From contig JAFYSJ010000027.1 in NCBI GenBank assembly GCA_017559445.1, positions 1 to 42,955 of the forward strand: 42,955 bases of DNA, read 5' to 3'. The translations under genes and the position numbers were made by a program. Within the stretch, counting starts at the first letter, position 1, and every line of letters starts with the position of its first letter. Shown piece after piece: positions 1-7,595 of the stretch. Source of the DNA: Clostridia bacterium. GTDB lineage: Bacteria; Bacillota; Clostridia; RGIG7378. Under the pieces are notes generated by a model. It did no database searches. It worked only from the letters and a program-made list of their open reading frames with translations, and was not told the origin of the DNA.

Positions 1-220
1 CGCTAGTGGCCGCCTTCGGCTAGTGGCCGCGCAGTCGCGCTAGTGAGCCGCAACTGCGTTGCTAGTATACGCTCGTTTCACTCGCTAGTGAGCCGCTGCG
101 CTAGTGGCCGCCTTCGGCTAGTGGCCGCGCAGTCGCGCTAGTGAGCCGCAACTGCGTTGCTAGTATACGCTCGTTTCACTCGCTAGTGAGCCGGCTGCGC
201 CTAGTAGGCCGCCTTCGGCT
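1..220. repeat. CTAGT-joined micro-hairpin array A (98-bp higher-order repeat)
   Basis: Every 16-23 bases the pentamer CTAGT recurs and separates short GC-rich modules. Starting at base 3 the module lengths are 17, 20, 22, 23 and 16, which sum to 98. The same series then repeats from base 101 with few changes and ends in variant modules at 183-220. Several modules are small perfect hairpins, such as GCCG-CCTT-CGGC, GCGC-AGTC-GCGC and GCAAC-TGC-GTTGC. The 98-bp period is not a multiple of three and no reading frame or start signal fits, so this is non-coding. The array touches the window edge and may continue to the left. A second array of the same modules lies at 2594-2880 in the same orientation. 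Confidence 0.9.
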
Positions 221-289
221 CATCATGCTTAACGATAAAATGATGATTGTATATGAAATATTTTAAGACCATAGGATCCTAAAAACATT

Positions 290-320
290 CACTAAACACC
301 AAACACTAATCACTAATCAC
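290..320. repeat. Heptanucleotide tandem repeat CACTAAW
   Basis: Four heptamers in a row, CACTAAA, CACCAAA, CACTAAT and CACTAAT, are followed by a partial CAC. They lie in the spacer between array A and the rubredoxin gene. No function is evident; the tract runs directly into the inverted repeat at 320-348. Confidence 0.6.
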
Positions 321-348
321 TGTAAATTTAGAAAAACAAAATTTACAG
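320..348 (-). other. 10-bp inverted repeat just after the rubredoxin stop codon
   Basis: CTGTAAATTT at 320-329 is the exact reverse complement of AAATTTACAG at 339-348, with a nine-base loop. It begins one base after the rubredoxin stop codon, so it would form a hairpin at the 3' end of that message. There is no T-run behind it (the T-rich stretch is in the loop), so it looks more like a stabilising 3' hairpin than a classical intrinsic terminator. Confidence 0.5.
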
Positions 349-349
349 T

Positions 350-505
350 CTATTCTACAGAAAACTCGTCCTTGCCTGCGCCACAGAGAGGGCAAACCCA
401 ATCCTCTGGAACATCAGCCCAAGCTGTGCCCGCAGCAATACCATTATCTGGATCGCCTACTGCTTCATCGTAAACATATCCACAAAGATCACATACGTAT
501 TTCAT
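350..505 (-). CDS. rd: Rubredoxin
   Basis: Rubredoxin, a 51-residue cytoplasmic one-iron electron carrier. It passes single electrons from NAD(P)H:rubredoxin reductases to rubrerythrin, superoxide reductase or oxygen reductases, so in anaerobes it usually serves oxygen and peroxide defence. Two knuckle motifs hold the iron: YVCDLCGY near the start (Cys5, Cys8) and [13 protein letters not shown] near the end (Cys38, Cys41). The middle has the usual acidic and aromatic pattern ([14 protein letters not shown]). The ATG at 505 has a GGAGG site a few bases upstream, and the length matches the family exactly. It lies between repeat array A and glgB with no partner reductase in the window, so its redox partner is unknown. 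Identification is close to certain. Confidence 0.95.
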   Translation of the reverse strand: MKYVCDLCGYVYDEAVGDPDNGIAAGTAWADVPEDWVCPLCGAGKDEFSVE

Positions 506-518
506 AAATTCCTCCAAT

Positions 519-2507
519 TTAAATCTTCTTTAATATTATTGCCGTTCTCTGTGGCAAATAACACTGGAAGCCAATTCTACCATCTTCTCCTCTAGTAGCC
601 TCGTAGATATACTGCTTATCTACTCTATTATGGCCACCATACTCTCCATCGTCTGTTGACAGGATTACCTGGTACTTGCCAACCTGCTCTACAGGAACAT
701 AGTATTCCTCAAAGGATTCTGTTGGGTTAAAGTTAAATGCAAATACAACCTTACCCTTTGTATAAATAATTACCTTATCTCCATTGAGCATCCACTGGTT
801 ATTAGCCTTTTTGCTAAGTAATCTCTCCGCCTTTAACAAATGAATCATATCTCTGTCAAAGTTGTTAAGCTGTCCAAATCTCAATGTATCATCGTCAACA
901 AGGTTCCACTGTCTACGACAATAGTGATAGCTCCATCCATTACCCTCACGTGGGAAGTCGAGCCACTCAGGATGGCCAAACTCGTTGCCCATAAAGTTAA
1001 GGTATCCCTCACCAGCCAAGGAAGCTGTAATAAGGCGAATCATCTTGTGAAGTGCAACACCACGGTCAATCACCAAATTGCCGCTGTCCTTGCGCATACC
1101 TGTGTACATTTCGGCATCGCAAAGACGGAACATAATAGTCTTGTCTCCTACCAAAGCCTGATCATGGGACTCTGCGTAACCTACGTTCTTTTCACCTGGT
1201 CTACGTCCTGTAAGCTCATACCAAAGCTTAATGATATCCCAATAATCATCAGAGTTTTCCTTGATCATCTTAATCCAAAGATCCGGAACACCCATGGAAA
1301 GTCTAAAGTCAAAGCCAATACCACCATCCTCAATTGGAATACACATACCTGGCATACCAGACATATCCTCTGCAATAGTCAAAGCATTGGGGTTAACCTG
1401 GTGAATAAGCTCGTTGGCCAACTGCAAATAAGTTACAGCCTCAACGTCTGTATTCATGGAGAAATACATGTCATATCCAGTAAATGCACTACCAAGTCCA
1501 TGGTCCAAATAAAGCATAGAAGTTACGCCATCAAAACGGAATCCATCGAAATGGAAAACATCCATCCAATACTGAAGATTAGAAAGTAAGAAGTGCAAAA
1601 CTTGGTTTTTGCCATAGTTAAAGAGCTTAGTATCCCAGGCGCTGTGGTAACCCTTAGGTCCCTCATGGAAGAACTGATACTCTGTACCGTCAAAGCAATT
1701 AATACCTTCACTTGTATTCTTAACTGCATGTGAATGAACTACATCAAGCAAAACTGTAATTCCCTTACGGTGAGCTGCGTTAATTAATTCCTTAAGTTCA
1801 CGTCCTGTGCCATATCTAGAAGATGCAGCGAAGAAGTTGGATACCTGATAACCAAAGGAACCATAATATGGATGCTCCATAATGGCCATAATCTGGATTG
1901 TGTTGTAACCCAAATCCTTGATTCTAGGCAAAATATTGTCCTTAAACTCTGTATAAGAACCAACTTTATATGCATCCTGTGCCATACCAATATGACACTC
2001 ATATATAAATGGAGTCTGTGTTCTCTTAAACTTTTGGTCTGTCCACTTAAAGTCGTCGAACATAACGTCGTCAACCTGGGCACACCATGTGTAATTAACG
2101 GGATCCTGAACTACTCTAGTTGCATATGTGGGAATTCTACGAAGAACTTCACCATTGTGAATAACAATAGCCTGTACATTCTGGCCAACCTTAAGGGCAT
2201 CCGCTCCTGGCAAAACAACCTCAAAGACATCATTATCCAATCTCTTCATAGGGCATGACCAAATATCCCAGCCGTTAAAATCTCCGGTGAAATACATAGC
2301 CTCTGCACCTGGTGCCCACTCTCTGTATGTCCAGTGGTCTCCCTCGTAACGAATACCAAAATAAAGGTATCCCTTGGCGAAATCCACTAAGTTGCCATCT
2401 TCGCCAACAAGTTCCTGACGCTTAGACTGATAATTAGCCATGCGCATATCGATATCGTTGCTAAATGGCTCAAGATATGGGTCGATCTTAGTAATCTTAT
2501 AGCTCAT
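519..2507 (-). CDS. glgB: 1,4-alpha-glucan (glycogen) branching enzyme, eukaryotic-like GH13_8 type
   Basis: Branching enzyme that cuts alpha-1,4 glucan chains and rejoins them through alpha-1,6 bonds during glycogen synthesis in the cytoplasm. The 662 residues hold an N-terminal CBM48-like domain (about 45-150) and a GH13 barrel (about 165-560). The nucleophile is Asp326 in [13 protein letters not shown], the acid/base Glu380 in TIAEDMSG, and the third acid Asp449 in [14 protein letters not shown]. That last motif and [12 protein letters not shown] are hallmarks of plant and animal branching enzymes (subfamily GH13_8). Ordinary bacterial GlgB reads more like LSHDEV. The ATG at 2507 follows a G-rich Shine-Dalgarno. 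No other glycogen-synthesis gene adjoins it; glycogen phosphorylase lies 25 kb away. Function is confident; the subfamily call rests on motif recall. Confidence 0.93.
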   Translation of the reverse strand: MSYKITKIDPYLEPFSNDIDMRMANYQSKRQELVGEDGNLVDFAKGYLYFGIRYEGDHWTYREWAPGAEAMYFTGDFNGWDIWSCPMKRLDNDVFEVVLPGADALKVGQNVQAIVIHNGEVLRRIPTYATRVVQDPVNYTWCAQVDDVMFDDFKWTDQKFKRTQTPFIYECHIGMAQDAYKVGSYTEFKDNILPRIKDLGYNTIQIMAIMEHPYYGSFGYQVSNFFAASSRYGTGRELKELINAAHRKGITVLLDVVHSHAVKNTSEGINCFDGTEYQFFHEGPKGYHSAWDTKLFNYGKNQVLHFLLSNLQYWMDVFHFDGFRFDGVTSMLYLDHGLGSAFTGYDMYFSMNTDVEAVTYLQLANELIHQVNPNALTIAEDMSGMPGMCIPIEDGGIGFDFRLSMGVPDLWIKMIKENSDDYWDIIKLWYELTGRRPGEKNVGYAESHDQALVGDKTIMFRLCDAEMYTGMRKDSGNLVIDRGVALHKMIRLITASLAGEGYLNFMGNEFGHPEWLDFPREGNGWSYHYCRRQWNLVDDDTLRFGQLNNFDRDMIHLLKAERLLSKKANNQWMLNGDKVIIYTKGKVVFAFNFNPTESFEEYYVPVEQVGKYQVILSTDDGEYGGHNRVDKQYIYEATRGEDGRIGFQCYLPQRTAIILKKI

Positions 2508-2555
2508 ATGAACCCCCTTTTATATGTATGGGTTTTGATTTTGTTCCTTATAAAA

Positions 2556-2561
2556 ATAATA
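2556..2561 (-). promoter_or_regulatory. Likely extended -10 promoter element of glgB
   Basis: On the minus strand this reads TGGTATTAT, a TATTAT box with an upstream TG, about 50 bases before the glgB start. The matching -35 region (TTTCTA, 17 bases further up) is poor, so the extended -10 would carry the promoter. It sits between glgB and repeat array B. Confidence 0.5.
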
Positions 2562-2593
2562 CCACAATTAGCTTGATATAGAAAGGTGAAAAG

Positions 2594-2880
2594 ATAGTGA
2601 GCCGCTGCGCTAGTGAGCCGCTGCGCTAGTGAGCCGCTGCGCTAGTAGGCCGCAACTGCGTTGCTAGTATCCGCTCATTTCACTCGCTAGTGAGCCGCTG
2701 CGCTAGTAGGCCGCACCGTTGGTGCTAGTGAGCCACGTTGCTAGTATCCGCTCGTTTCACTCGCTAGTGAACCACGTTGTTAGTGAGCCGCAACTGCGTT
2801 GCTAGTATCCGCTCGTTTCTCTCGCTAGTGAGTCGCTTCGCTAGTAGGCCGCAACTGCGTTGCTAGTGAGCCACTTGCCC
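2594..2880. repeat. CTAGT-joined micro-hairpin array B
   Basis: Sixteen modules of fixed length classes (16, 22 or 23 bases) each begin with CTAGT or a one-base variant. Three identical 16-mers open the array. After them 22-base modules carrying GCAAC-TGC-GTTGC or CACC-GTT-GGTG hairpins, 23-base CTCGTTTCACTCG modules and 16-base modules alternate. The modules match those of array A at 1-220 and have the same orientation, so the two arrays are direct repeats around the rubredoxin-glgB segment. The last module runs into TTGCCC, the -35 box of the marR promoter. No coding potential is seen. Confidence 0.9.
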
Positions 2881-2903
2881 TAAACCAAACCTTGTGTTAT
2901 ACT
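2875..2903 (+). promoter_or_regulatory. Promoter of the marR-DUF1538-PII operon
   Basis: TTGCCC at 2875-2880 and TATACT at 2898-2903 are separated by exactly 17 bases. The -35 box overlaps the last CTAGT module of array B. Transcription would start near 2910, inside the palindrome at 2909-2924. Confidence 0.7.
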
Positions 2904-2908
2904 CATAT

Positions 2909-2924
2909 TGTTCTAAAACGAACA
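2909..2924 (+). promoter_or_regulatory. Operator-like inverted repeat TGTTC-N6-GAACA
   Basis: TGTTC at 2909-2913 and GAACA at 2920-2924 form a perfect 5-bp inverted repeat around the predicted transcription start. That is where a MarR repressor typically binds to control its own operon. The 13-mer ATTGTTCTAAAAC (2907-2919) recurs at 42882-42894, inside a palindrome before another gene. Binding by the adjacent MarR protein is inferred from position. Confidence 0.55.
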
Positions 2925-2953
2925 GTTCTATTTTTAACCAATCGAGGTATTTC

Positions 2954-3388
2954 ATGAACAGTCTAATCAAACACCATTACGCACATAAAGAACTTTACTG
3001 TCTCATAATGGAGCCCGTTTGCACCAAGTACGACCTTAACATGGCTGAACTTTTGACTTTACTGTTCATCCACGACCATCCAGAGCAGAACACCGCATCC
3101 GACATAACAACAGCTCTTAAGTTGGCTAAATCTCATGTTTCCGTATCTGTTCGTACTCTAGAAGATCGCGGATATATAATCTGCTGTCACGAAGATGGCA
3201 ACCGCAGATCTGTACGACTTAATGTTACAGACAACGCCGCTCCTGTCATTGCATATGGCAAGGAAATCCAGAATAAGTATTTCGATGTACTCTTCACAGA
3301 TTTTTCAGAAGATGAGCGTGCTCTTCTCTATTCCATGGTGGACCGCCTCAACTTAAACGCACAAAACTACGTAAGGGAGAATTATTAA
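2954..3388 (+). CDS. MarR-family winged-helix transcriptional regulator
   Basis: MarR-type DNA-binding regulator of about 144 residues. The centre has the winged-helix pattern: TASDITTALKLAKSHVSVSVRTLEDRGYI is the helix-turn-helix and CHEDGNRRSVRLNVT the wing. Helical flanks for dimerisation lie on both sides, as is normal for the family. I chose the ATG at 2954 because CGAGGT lies just upstream; a longer frame from 2894 would begin inside the promoter-operator region. Its stop codon overlaps the start codon of the DUF1538 gene by one base, so the two are translationally coupled, and it probably controls its own operon through the 2909-2924 palindrome. The ligand is unknown. Confidence 0.88.
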   Translation: MNSLIKHHYAHKELYCLIMEPVCTKYDLNMAELLTLLFIHDHPEQNTASDITTALKLAKSHVSVSVRTLEDRGYIICCHEDGNRRSVRLNVTDNAAPVIAYGKEIQNKYFDVLFTDFSEDERALLYSMVDRLNLNAQNYVRENY

Positions 3389-4914
3389 TGAATTTACAAC
3401 TTAAAGAAAAAATAAATGAATCCCTTGCGGCCGTATTGCCAATTACCCTAATCGTGCTAGCTATTAGCATTTTCTTGGTTCCATTGGCTGTTGGCACTGT
3501 TGTTATGTTCTTCTGTGGTGCCCTCATGCTCATCGTAGGTATGGGTATGTTCCAGCTTGGCGCTGAGACTGCCATGGGTCCATTGGGAGAAGGTATTGGT
3601 GTTGAACTTTCTAAATCCAAAAGGATTTGGCTTGTTGCTATTATCACCTTCGTTCTTGGTTTACTTATCACTATTGCAGAACCTGACCTTGTTGTTTTGT
3701 CAAACCAGGTACCATCTATTCCTAACAACACCTTAATTTTCACCGTTGGTATTGGCGTAGGCATTTTCCTTGCCACGGCAATTTTGAGAATTATCTTCAA
3801 AATCAGTCTTTCCATACTCCTTATGATCCTGTATGGAATCATGCTAGTATTCTCTATTTTTGTACCAGACAGTTTCTTAGCTGTAGCCTTTGACTCAGGT
3901 GGCGTTACAACTGGCCCCATGACAGTTCCTTTCATCATGGCCTTGGGTGTTGGTCTTTCCACAATCCGTGGTGACAAAGATGCTACAAGTGACAGTTTCG
4001 GTCTCGTTGCACTTTCCAGCATTGGTCCTATTCTGGCAGTAATGATTCTCGGACTTGTGTTCTCCCCTAAGGATGGCGCATATTCCTCCACAGTTATTCC
4101 TGCCGTTAGCACCATGAGAGATGTTGTAAACGCTTTTACTGTGGAGCTCCCACACTTTGCAAAGGAAGTTTCCCTCTCATTGCTTCCAATTTTAGGCGTA
4201 TTCCTTTTCTTCCAGCTTATTAGCCGCAGATATCACAGAAAGCAGCGCGCCAGGGTTATTATGGGCTTCCTGTACACATTCATTGGACTTGTACTTTTCC
4301 TCTGCGGTGTTAACGTAGGTTTTGCCCCTGTTGGTGCCCTTCTTGGAAAAGAATTAGCCTCATCTGCAACCAAATGGCTCCTTGTTCCAATTGGCATGTT
4401 AATCGGCTATTATATTGTTAAGGCAGAGCCTGCAATCCAGGTACTCAACAAACAGGTACAGTCAGTTACAAATGGTACTGTTTCTGCAAAGTCCATGAAC
4501 CGTTGCCTTTCCATTGGTGTTTCTATTTCTATTGGATTGGCTGTGGTGAGAATCCTAACTGGTATTCCTATTTACTGGATTGTGGTTCCTGGATACATAA
4601 CAGCATTGGTTCTTTCACTTTTTGTACCACGTATCTTCGTCGGTATCGCTTTTGACTCTGGTGGAGTTGCCAGTGGTCCCATGACATCCACTTTCCTAAT
4701 TCCTCTAAGCATTGGTGCATGCGAGGCAATCGGTGGAAATGTTATGACAGATGCCTTTGGTGTTGTTGCATTAGTTGCCCTTACACCACTTATCGCAGTG
4801 CAAATTATGGGCGTACAGTATGCTATTAAGCTTCGCAAGCAGACCAAGATTATTAAGCCAGAAAGCTTGTTGCCAGCGGATTGCGACATTATTGTAGAAT
4901 TTGAGGAGGAGTAA
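3388..4914 (+). CDS. DUF1538 polytopic membrane protein with internal duplication
   Basis: Integral membrane protein of 508 residues that I recognise as DUF1538. It is built as two homologous halves. Each has a run of hydrophobic helices, an acidic EPD/EPA turn followed by a NQVP or NKQVQ segment (AEPDLVVLSNQVP; AEPAIQVLNKQVQ), and the signature FDSGGVTTGPMT (about residue 168) or FDSGGVASGPMT (about residue 422). Such inverted or tandem duplication with glycine-rich hairpins in the membrane is typical of transporters, but no substrate is established to my knowledge. The gene overlaps marR by one base and is followed after three bases by a PII-like gene, so a PII-gated transporter is the most natural reading. 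The C-terminus is acidic and cytoplasmic. Confidence 0.85.
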   Translation: MNLQLKEKINESLAAVLPITLIVLAISIFLVPLAVGTVVMFFCGALMLIVGMGMFQLGAETAMGPLGEGIGVELSKSKRIWLVAIITFVLGLLITIAEPDLVVLSNQVPSIPNNTLIFTVGIGVGIFLATAILRIIFKISLSILLMILYGIMLVFSIFVPDSFLAVAFDSGGVTTGPMTVPFIMALGVGLSTIRGDKDATSDSFGLVALSSIGPILAVMILGLVFSPKDGAYSSTVIPAVSTMRDVVNAFTVELPHFAKEVSLSLLPILGVFLFFQLISRRYHRKQRARVIMGFLYTFIGLVLFLCGVNVGFAPVGALLGKELASSATKWLLVPIGMLIGYYIVKAEPAIQVLNKQVQSVTNGTVSAKSMNRCLSIGVSISIGLAVVRILTGIPIYWIVVPGYITALVLSLFVPRIFVGIAFDSGGVASGPMTSTFLIPLSIGACEAIGGNVMTDAFGVVALVALTPLIAVQIMGVQYAIKLRKQTKIIKPESLLPADCDIIVEFEEE

Positions 4915-4917
4915 AAT

Positions 4918-5613
4918 ATGAGCACAATTAAATCAAAACAAGCCTTTAGACTCCTTGTCTTAATTGGCAATCCTAAACTGGCGGATAAAGCCTCAGAAAT
5001 TCTCTCTCAAGCCTCTATTCCGCTCCAGTTTCAAACTAGTGCAACAGGAACCGCTCCATCAAATATGATCGATATTTTGGGCCTTGGAACTCCTGATAGA
5101 ACCTTGGTTCTATGCACACTTCCTCTAGATGTTGCCAACGAAACCCTTCGTTCTCTCAAAAGAGGCTTACGACTGGGAGCAGTAAACAGCGGCATTGCAT
5201 TTACAATCCCTGTTACAGGAGCAAGCAACATATTCCTCAGTCTTATGCAAAATCTTATGAAATCTGAGGACCAAACAGAGAGAAAGGAAACTAAACCAAT
5301 GACAGAAAATAAATATTCCCTTATCGCAGCAATCGTTAACCCAGGTTACAGTGAAGAGCTCATGGACGTGGCTAGAGAGGCTGGTGCCCGTGGTGGTACA
5401 GTTCTCCATAGTCGTCAAGTAGGTGAAACAGAGGCCTTGACTGGACTTGGTCTTACAATCCAGGATGAAAAGGAAATCGTTATTATCGTGGCAGATCAGA
5501 ACACCAAGCTTGGCATCATGCAAGCAATTGGAAACAAGTGCGGTATGCACAGCGATGCTAAAGGATTTGTTCTCTCCTTACCAATCGATGGTGTTGTCGG
5601 GGTTGAGGAATAA
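4918..5613 (+). CDS. Tandem-domain PII-like signalling protein
   Basis: Protein of 231 residues made of two PII-like (ferredoxin-fold) units. The first, about residues 10-115, begins RLLVLIGNPKLADKASEIL. The second, about 132-231, begins YSLIAAIVNPGYSEELMDVARE and has AGARGGTVLHSRQ before its loop region, resembling the segment ahead of the T-loop in GlnB/PII proteins. PII proteins are trimeric sensors of nucleotides and metabolites that bind and gate transporters and enzymes. The start codon lies three bases after the DUF1538 stop, and its Shine-Dalgarno (GAGGAGG) lies within the end of that gene. No classical GlnB uridylylation motif is evident. The two-domain arrangement could make a pseudo-trimer or a six-lobed ring. 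The PII assignment is fairly sure for the second half and weaker for the first. Confidence 0.8.
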   Translation: MSTIKSKQAFRLLVLIGNPKLADKASEILSQASIPLQFQTSATGTAPSNMIDILGLGTPDRTLVLCTLPLDVANETLRSLKRGLRLGAVNSGIAFTIPVTGASNIFLSLMQNLMKSEDQTERKETKPMTENKYSLIAAIVNPGYSEELMDVAREAGARGGTVLHSRQVGETEALTGLGLTIQDEKEIVIIVADQNTKLGIMQAIGNKCGMHSDAKGFVLSLPIDGVVGVEE

Positions 5614-5654
5614 AAAAGCCCTTGCCTATTAGCAAGAGCAACATAACAAAGTAC

Positions 5655-5685
5655 TAAAGGGCATATGGTTTTCATATGCCCTTTA
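5655..5685. terminator. Bidirectional terminator between the PII gene and the lipoprotein gene
   Basis: A perfect 13-bp stem (5655-5667 with 5673-5685, loop GTTTT) lies 40 bases behind the PII stop codon and 3 bases behind the stop of the convergent lipoprotein gene. It is followed by a T-rich tract on the plus strand. It can end both converging transcripts. Confidence 0.8.
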
Positions 5686-5687
5686 AT

Positions 5688-6098
5688 TTAGTCTAAATTA
5701 ATATCTAAATTGTAAATACCAAATCCATTATCATTTCGCACAATTTCAATTTCCAACCAACCATTTTTTCCTGATACAGAAATATCCATTGTTAATGTGT
5801 ATGTAGGACCATCTACAGACCCATCATAAAGAACAGACTTGAATCCTGTATACCTTTCGATGTTTATATCTGAAAAATCTACATTCTTCTGCATTGAAAC
5901 ATTTTCAAAAAATGTTTTCAAGTTTGCTGGACGTTCGGGATGTAAAAACTCCTCGGCAGCTTCATAATCTCCAGACTCTACCTTTTCTAAAAAACCATTT
6001 ATATGAGATTTCGCATCATCTCCTGAAATACCACTAGAACAAGAGGCAAAAGCAAAGACACAACACACCATCAATATCAAAGCAATAAGTTTCTTCAT
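5688..6098 (-). CDS. Small secreted lipoprotein, possible NTF2-like fold
   Basis: Predicted lipoprotein of 136 residues. The N-terminus MKKLIALILMVCCVFAFASC is a lipoprotein signal with the lipobox FASC, so the mature chain starts at Cys20 and is anchored to the outer face of the membrane. The rest is hydrophilic: a first helix (DAKSHINGFLEKVESGDYEAAEEFLHPE) is followed by beta strands (GPTYTLTMDISVSG, WLEIEIVRND). A helix then a curved sheet recalls NTF2/DUF4878-like lipoproteins, but that is a shape argument only. I chose the ATG at 6098 because it has a GGAGG site and gives a proper signal peptide; a longer frame upstream runs into the tRNA-Tyr terminator. The gene is single, between two terminators. 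Confidence 0.8.
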   Translation of the reverse strand: MKKLIALILMVCCVFAFASCSSGISGDDAKSHINGFLEKVESGDYEAAEEFLHPERPANLKTFFENVSMQKNVDFSDINIERYTGFKSVLYDGSVDGPTYTLTMDISVSGKNGWLEIEIVRNDNGFGIYNLDINLD

Positions 6099-6158
6099 TT
6101 TCCCACCTCCTAGGCAAAGTATAGCACATATTTTTTTCACTACAATTTGCGAAAGCAT

Positions 6159-6190
6159 AAAAAAATCCCGAGCACTTTCGTACTCGGGAC
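6159..6190 (-). terminator. Terminator of tRNA-Tyr
   Basis: On the minus strand the stem TCCCGAG/CTCGGGA (plus 6166-6172 and 6183-6189) is followed by seven Ts. It starts two bases beyond the tRNA-Tyr CCA end. Confidence 0.8.
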
Positions 6191-6191
6191 T

Positions 6192-6275
6192 TGGTGGGGA
6201 GAGGTGGATTCGAACCACCGAAGCAATCGCAGCAGATTTACAGTCTGTCCCCTTTGGCCTCTCGGGAATCTCCCC
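6192..6275 (-). tRNA. tRNA-Tyr (anticodon GTA)
   Basis: An 84-base gene with the CCA end encoded. The acceptor pairs GGGGAGA with TCTCCCC, the anticodon arm CAGACTGTAAATCTG presents GTA, a long variable arm is present as expected for bacterial tRNA-Tyr, and the T arm contains GGTTCGAATCC. Its own consensus promoter lies just upstream (6307-6335) and a terminator directly follows, so it is a one-gene transcript. Confidence 0.95.
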
Positions 6276-6306
6276 AAATTGTCGCTTTGTTTCAGCGACG
6301 CCGTTT

Positions 6307-6335
6307 ATATTAGCATAGACACATGCCTATGTCAA
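6307..6335 (-). promoter_or_regulatory. Promoter of tRNA-Tyr (TTGACA-17-TAATAT)
   Basis: The minus strand has a perfect -35 box TTGACA (plus 6330-6335), a 17-base spacer and a -10 box TAATAT (plus 6307-6312), about 30 bases before the mature 5' end. A small GTCGCT/AGCGAC hairpin lies in the leader that is trimmed off. Confidence 0.85.
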
Positions 6336-6358
6336 CACCAATTTAACAGATTTTTAGA

Positions 6359-7567
6359 TTAAATTTGTGCATTTAATCTTTCCTGGATAGCAAGCAAGAA
6401 ATCCTTGCTGCTTACCTTGGTCTTATTCTCCAAAGTGCTTACAAGATACAAGTCACCAGTCATAACACCAGCCTCAATTGTATCCAAGGAAGCCTTCTCC
6501 AACTTCTTAGCAAAATCAACAAGCTCCTGGTTACCATCCAACTCGCCTCTCTTAGCAAGTGCACCTGTCCATGCAAAGATTGTTGCAATTGGATTTGTGG
6601 AAGTCTCCTCTCCCTTAAGGTACTTGTAGTAGTGTCTTGTAACTGTGCCGTGTGCTGCCTCGAACTCATAGTTTCCATCTGGAGAAACAAGTACAGAAGA
6701 CATCATTGCCAAGCTACCGAATGCAGATGCTACCATGTCGCTCATTACATCACCATCGTAGTTCTTACATGCCCAAATGAATCCGCCCTTGGACTTCATT
6801 ACGCGCTGAACTGCATCGTCAATGAGGTAGTAGTCATAGGATATGCCTGCCTCCTCAAATTTTGCCTTATACTCCTTTTCGAACACTTCGTTGAACACAT
6901 CCTTAAATCTATGGTCGTACACCTTAGAAATAGTATCCTTGGCTCCAAACATAATGCTCATCTTAGTATCTAAGGCATAATTAAAGCAACTACGTGCAAA
7001 ACTCTCAATGGAGTTGTCCATGTTGTGCATACCCATGGCAATACCATCTGCCTTGTATGTATGTACAGGAAGAACCTTCTGTGTGCCATCTGGTGCTGTA
7101 ATAACAAGCTCTGCCTTGCTGCCAGCTTCTACCTTAGTCTCTGTGCACTTATAGATATCACCGTATGCATGTCTAGCAATTACGATAGGCTGTGTCCATG
7201 TGGGAACCAATGGATCTACACCCTTAACTGTAACTGGTGCTCTGAATACTGTGCCGTCCAAAATAGCACGGATAGTTCCGTTAGGGCTCTTCCACATTTG
7301 CTTAAGGTTGTACTCCTCTACTCTAGCAGCATTGGGAGTAATAGTTGCGCACTTAACGCCTACACCATACTTCTTAATAGCCTCTGCAGCCTCTACAGTT
7401 ACCTTGTCGTCTGTCTCATCTCTATAAGGGAGTCCCAAGTCATAATACTCTGTGTTAAGGTCTACAAAGGGAATAATGAGGTAATCCTTAATCTGTTGCC
7501 AGAGGATTCTTGTCATCTCATCTCCGTCCATTTCAACCAATGGTGTTGTCATTCTAATCTTTGCCAT
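6359..7567 (-). CDS. icd: NADP-dependent isocitrate dehydrogenase, eukaryotic-like type
   Basis: Isocitrate dehydrogenase, which oxidatively decarboxylates isocitrate to 2-oxoglutarate with NADP in the cytoplasm and so feeds glutamate synthesis and NADPH supply. The 402 residues match the homodimeric family of human IDH1/IDH2. Seen in the sequence are [15 protein letters not shown] near the start, [16 protein letters not shown], the substrate loop [17 protein letters not shown] and RHAYGDIYK. The 3' half has [20 protein letters not shown] and [13 protein letters not shown], which are metal- and cofactor-binding regions. E. coli-type Icd looks quite different. No citrate synthase or aconitase gene is nearby. 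It follows the ecfA gene by 28 bases on the same strand and may be cotranscribed with it. Confidence 0.95.
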   Translation of the reverse strand: MAKIRMTTPLVEMDGDEMTRILWQQIKDYLIIPFVDLNTEYYDLGLPYRDETDDKVTVEAAEAIKKYGVGVKCATITPNAARVEEYNLKQMWKSPNGTIRAILDGTVFRAPVTVKGVDPLVPTWTQPIVIARHAYGDIYKCTETKVEAGSKAELVITAPDGTQKVLPVHTYKADGIAMGMHNMDNSIESFARSCFNYALDTKMSIMFGAKDTISKVYDHRFKDVFNEVFEKEYKAKFEEAGISYDYYLIDDAVQRVMKSKGGFIWACKNYDGDVMSDMVASAFGSLAMMSSVLVSPDGNYEFEAAHGTVTRHYYKYLKGEETSTNPIATIFAWTGALAKRGELDGNQELVDFAKKLEKASLDTIEAGVMTGDLYLVSTLENKTKVSSKDFLLAIQERLNAQI

Positions 7568-7595
7568 ACTAACCTCGCAAAATCTAATGTGTATC

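Noticed and set aside
1-220. CRISPR array
   Set aside because: Repeats are only 5-23 bases, adjacent modules are related to each other and no unique spacers of constant length exist. No cas genes are in the window.
6099-6218. Longer N-terminus for the lipoprotein gene
   Set aside because: The frame continues upstream, but it would run through the tRNA-Tyr terminator and bury the signal peptide; the ATG at 6098 has a GGAGG site.
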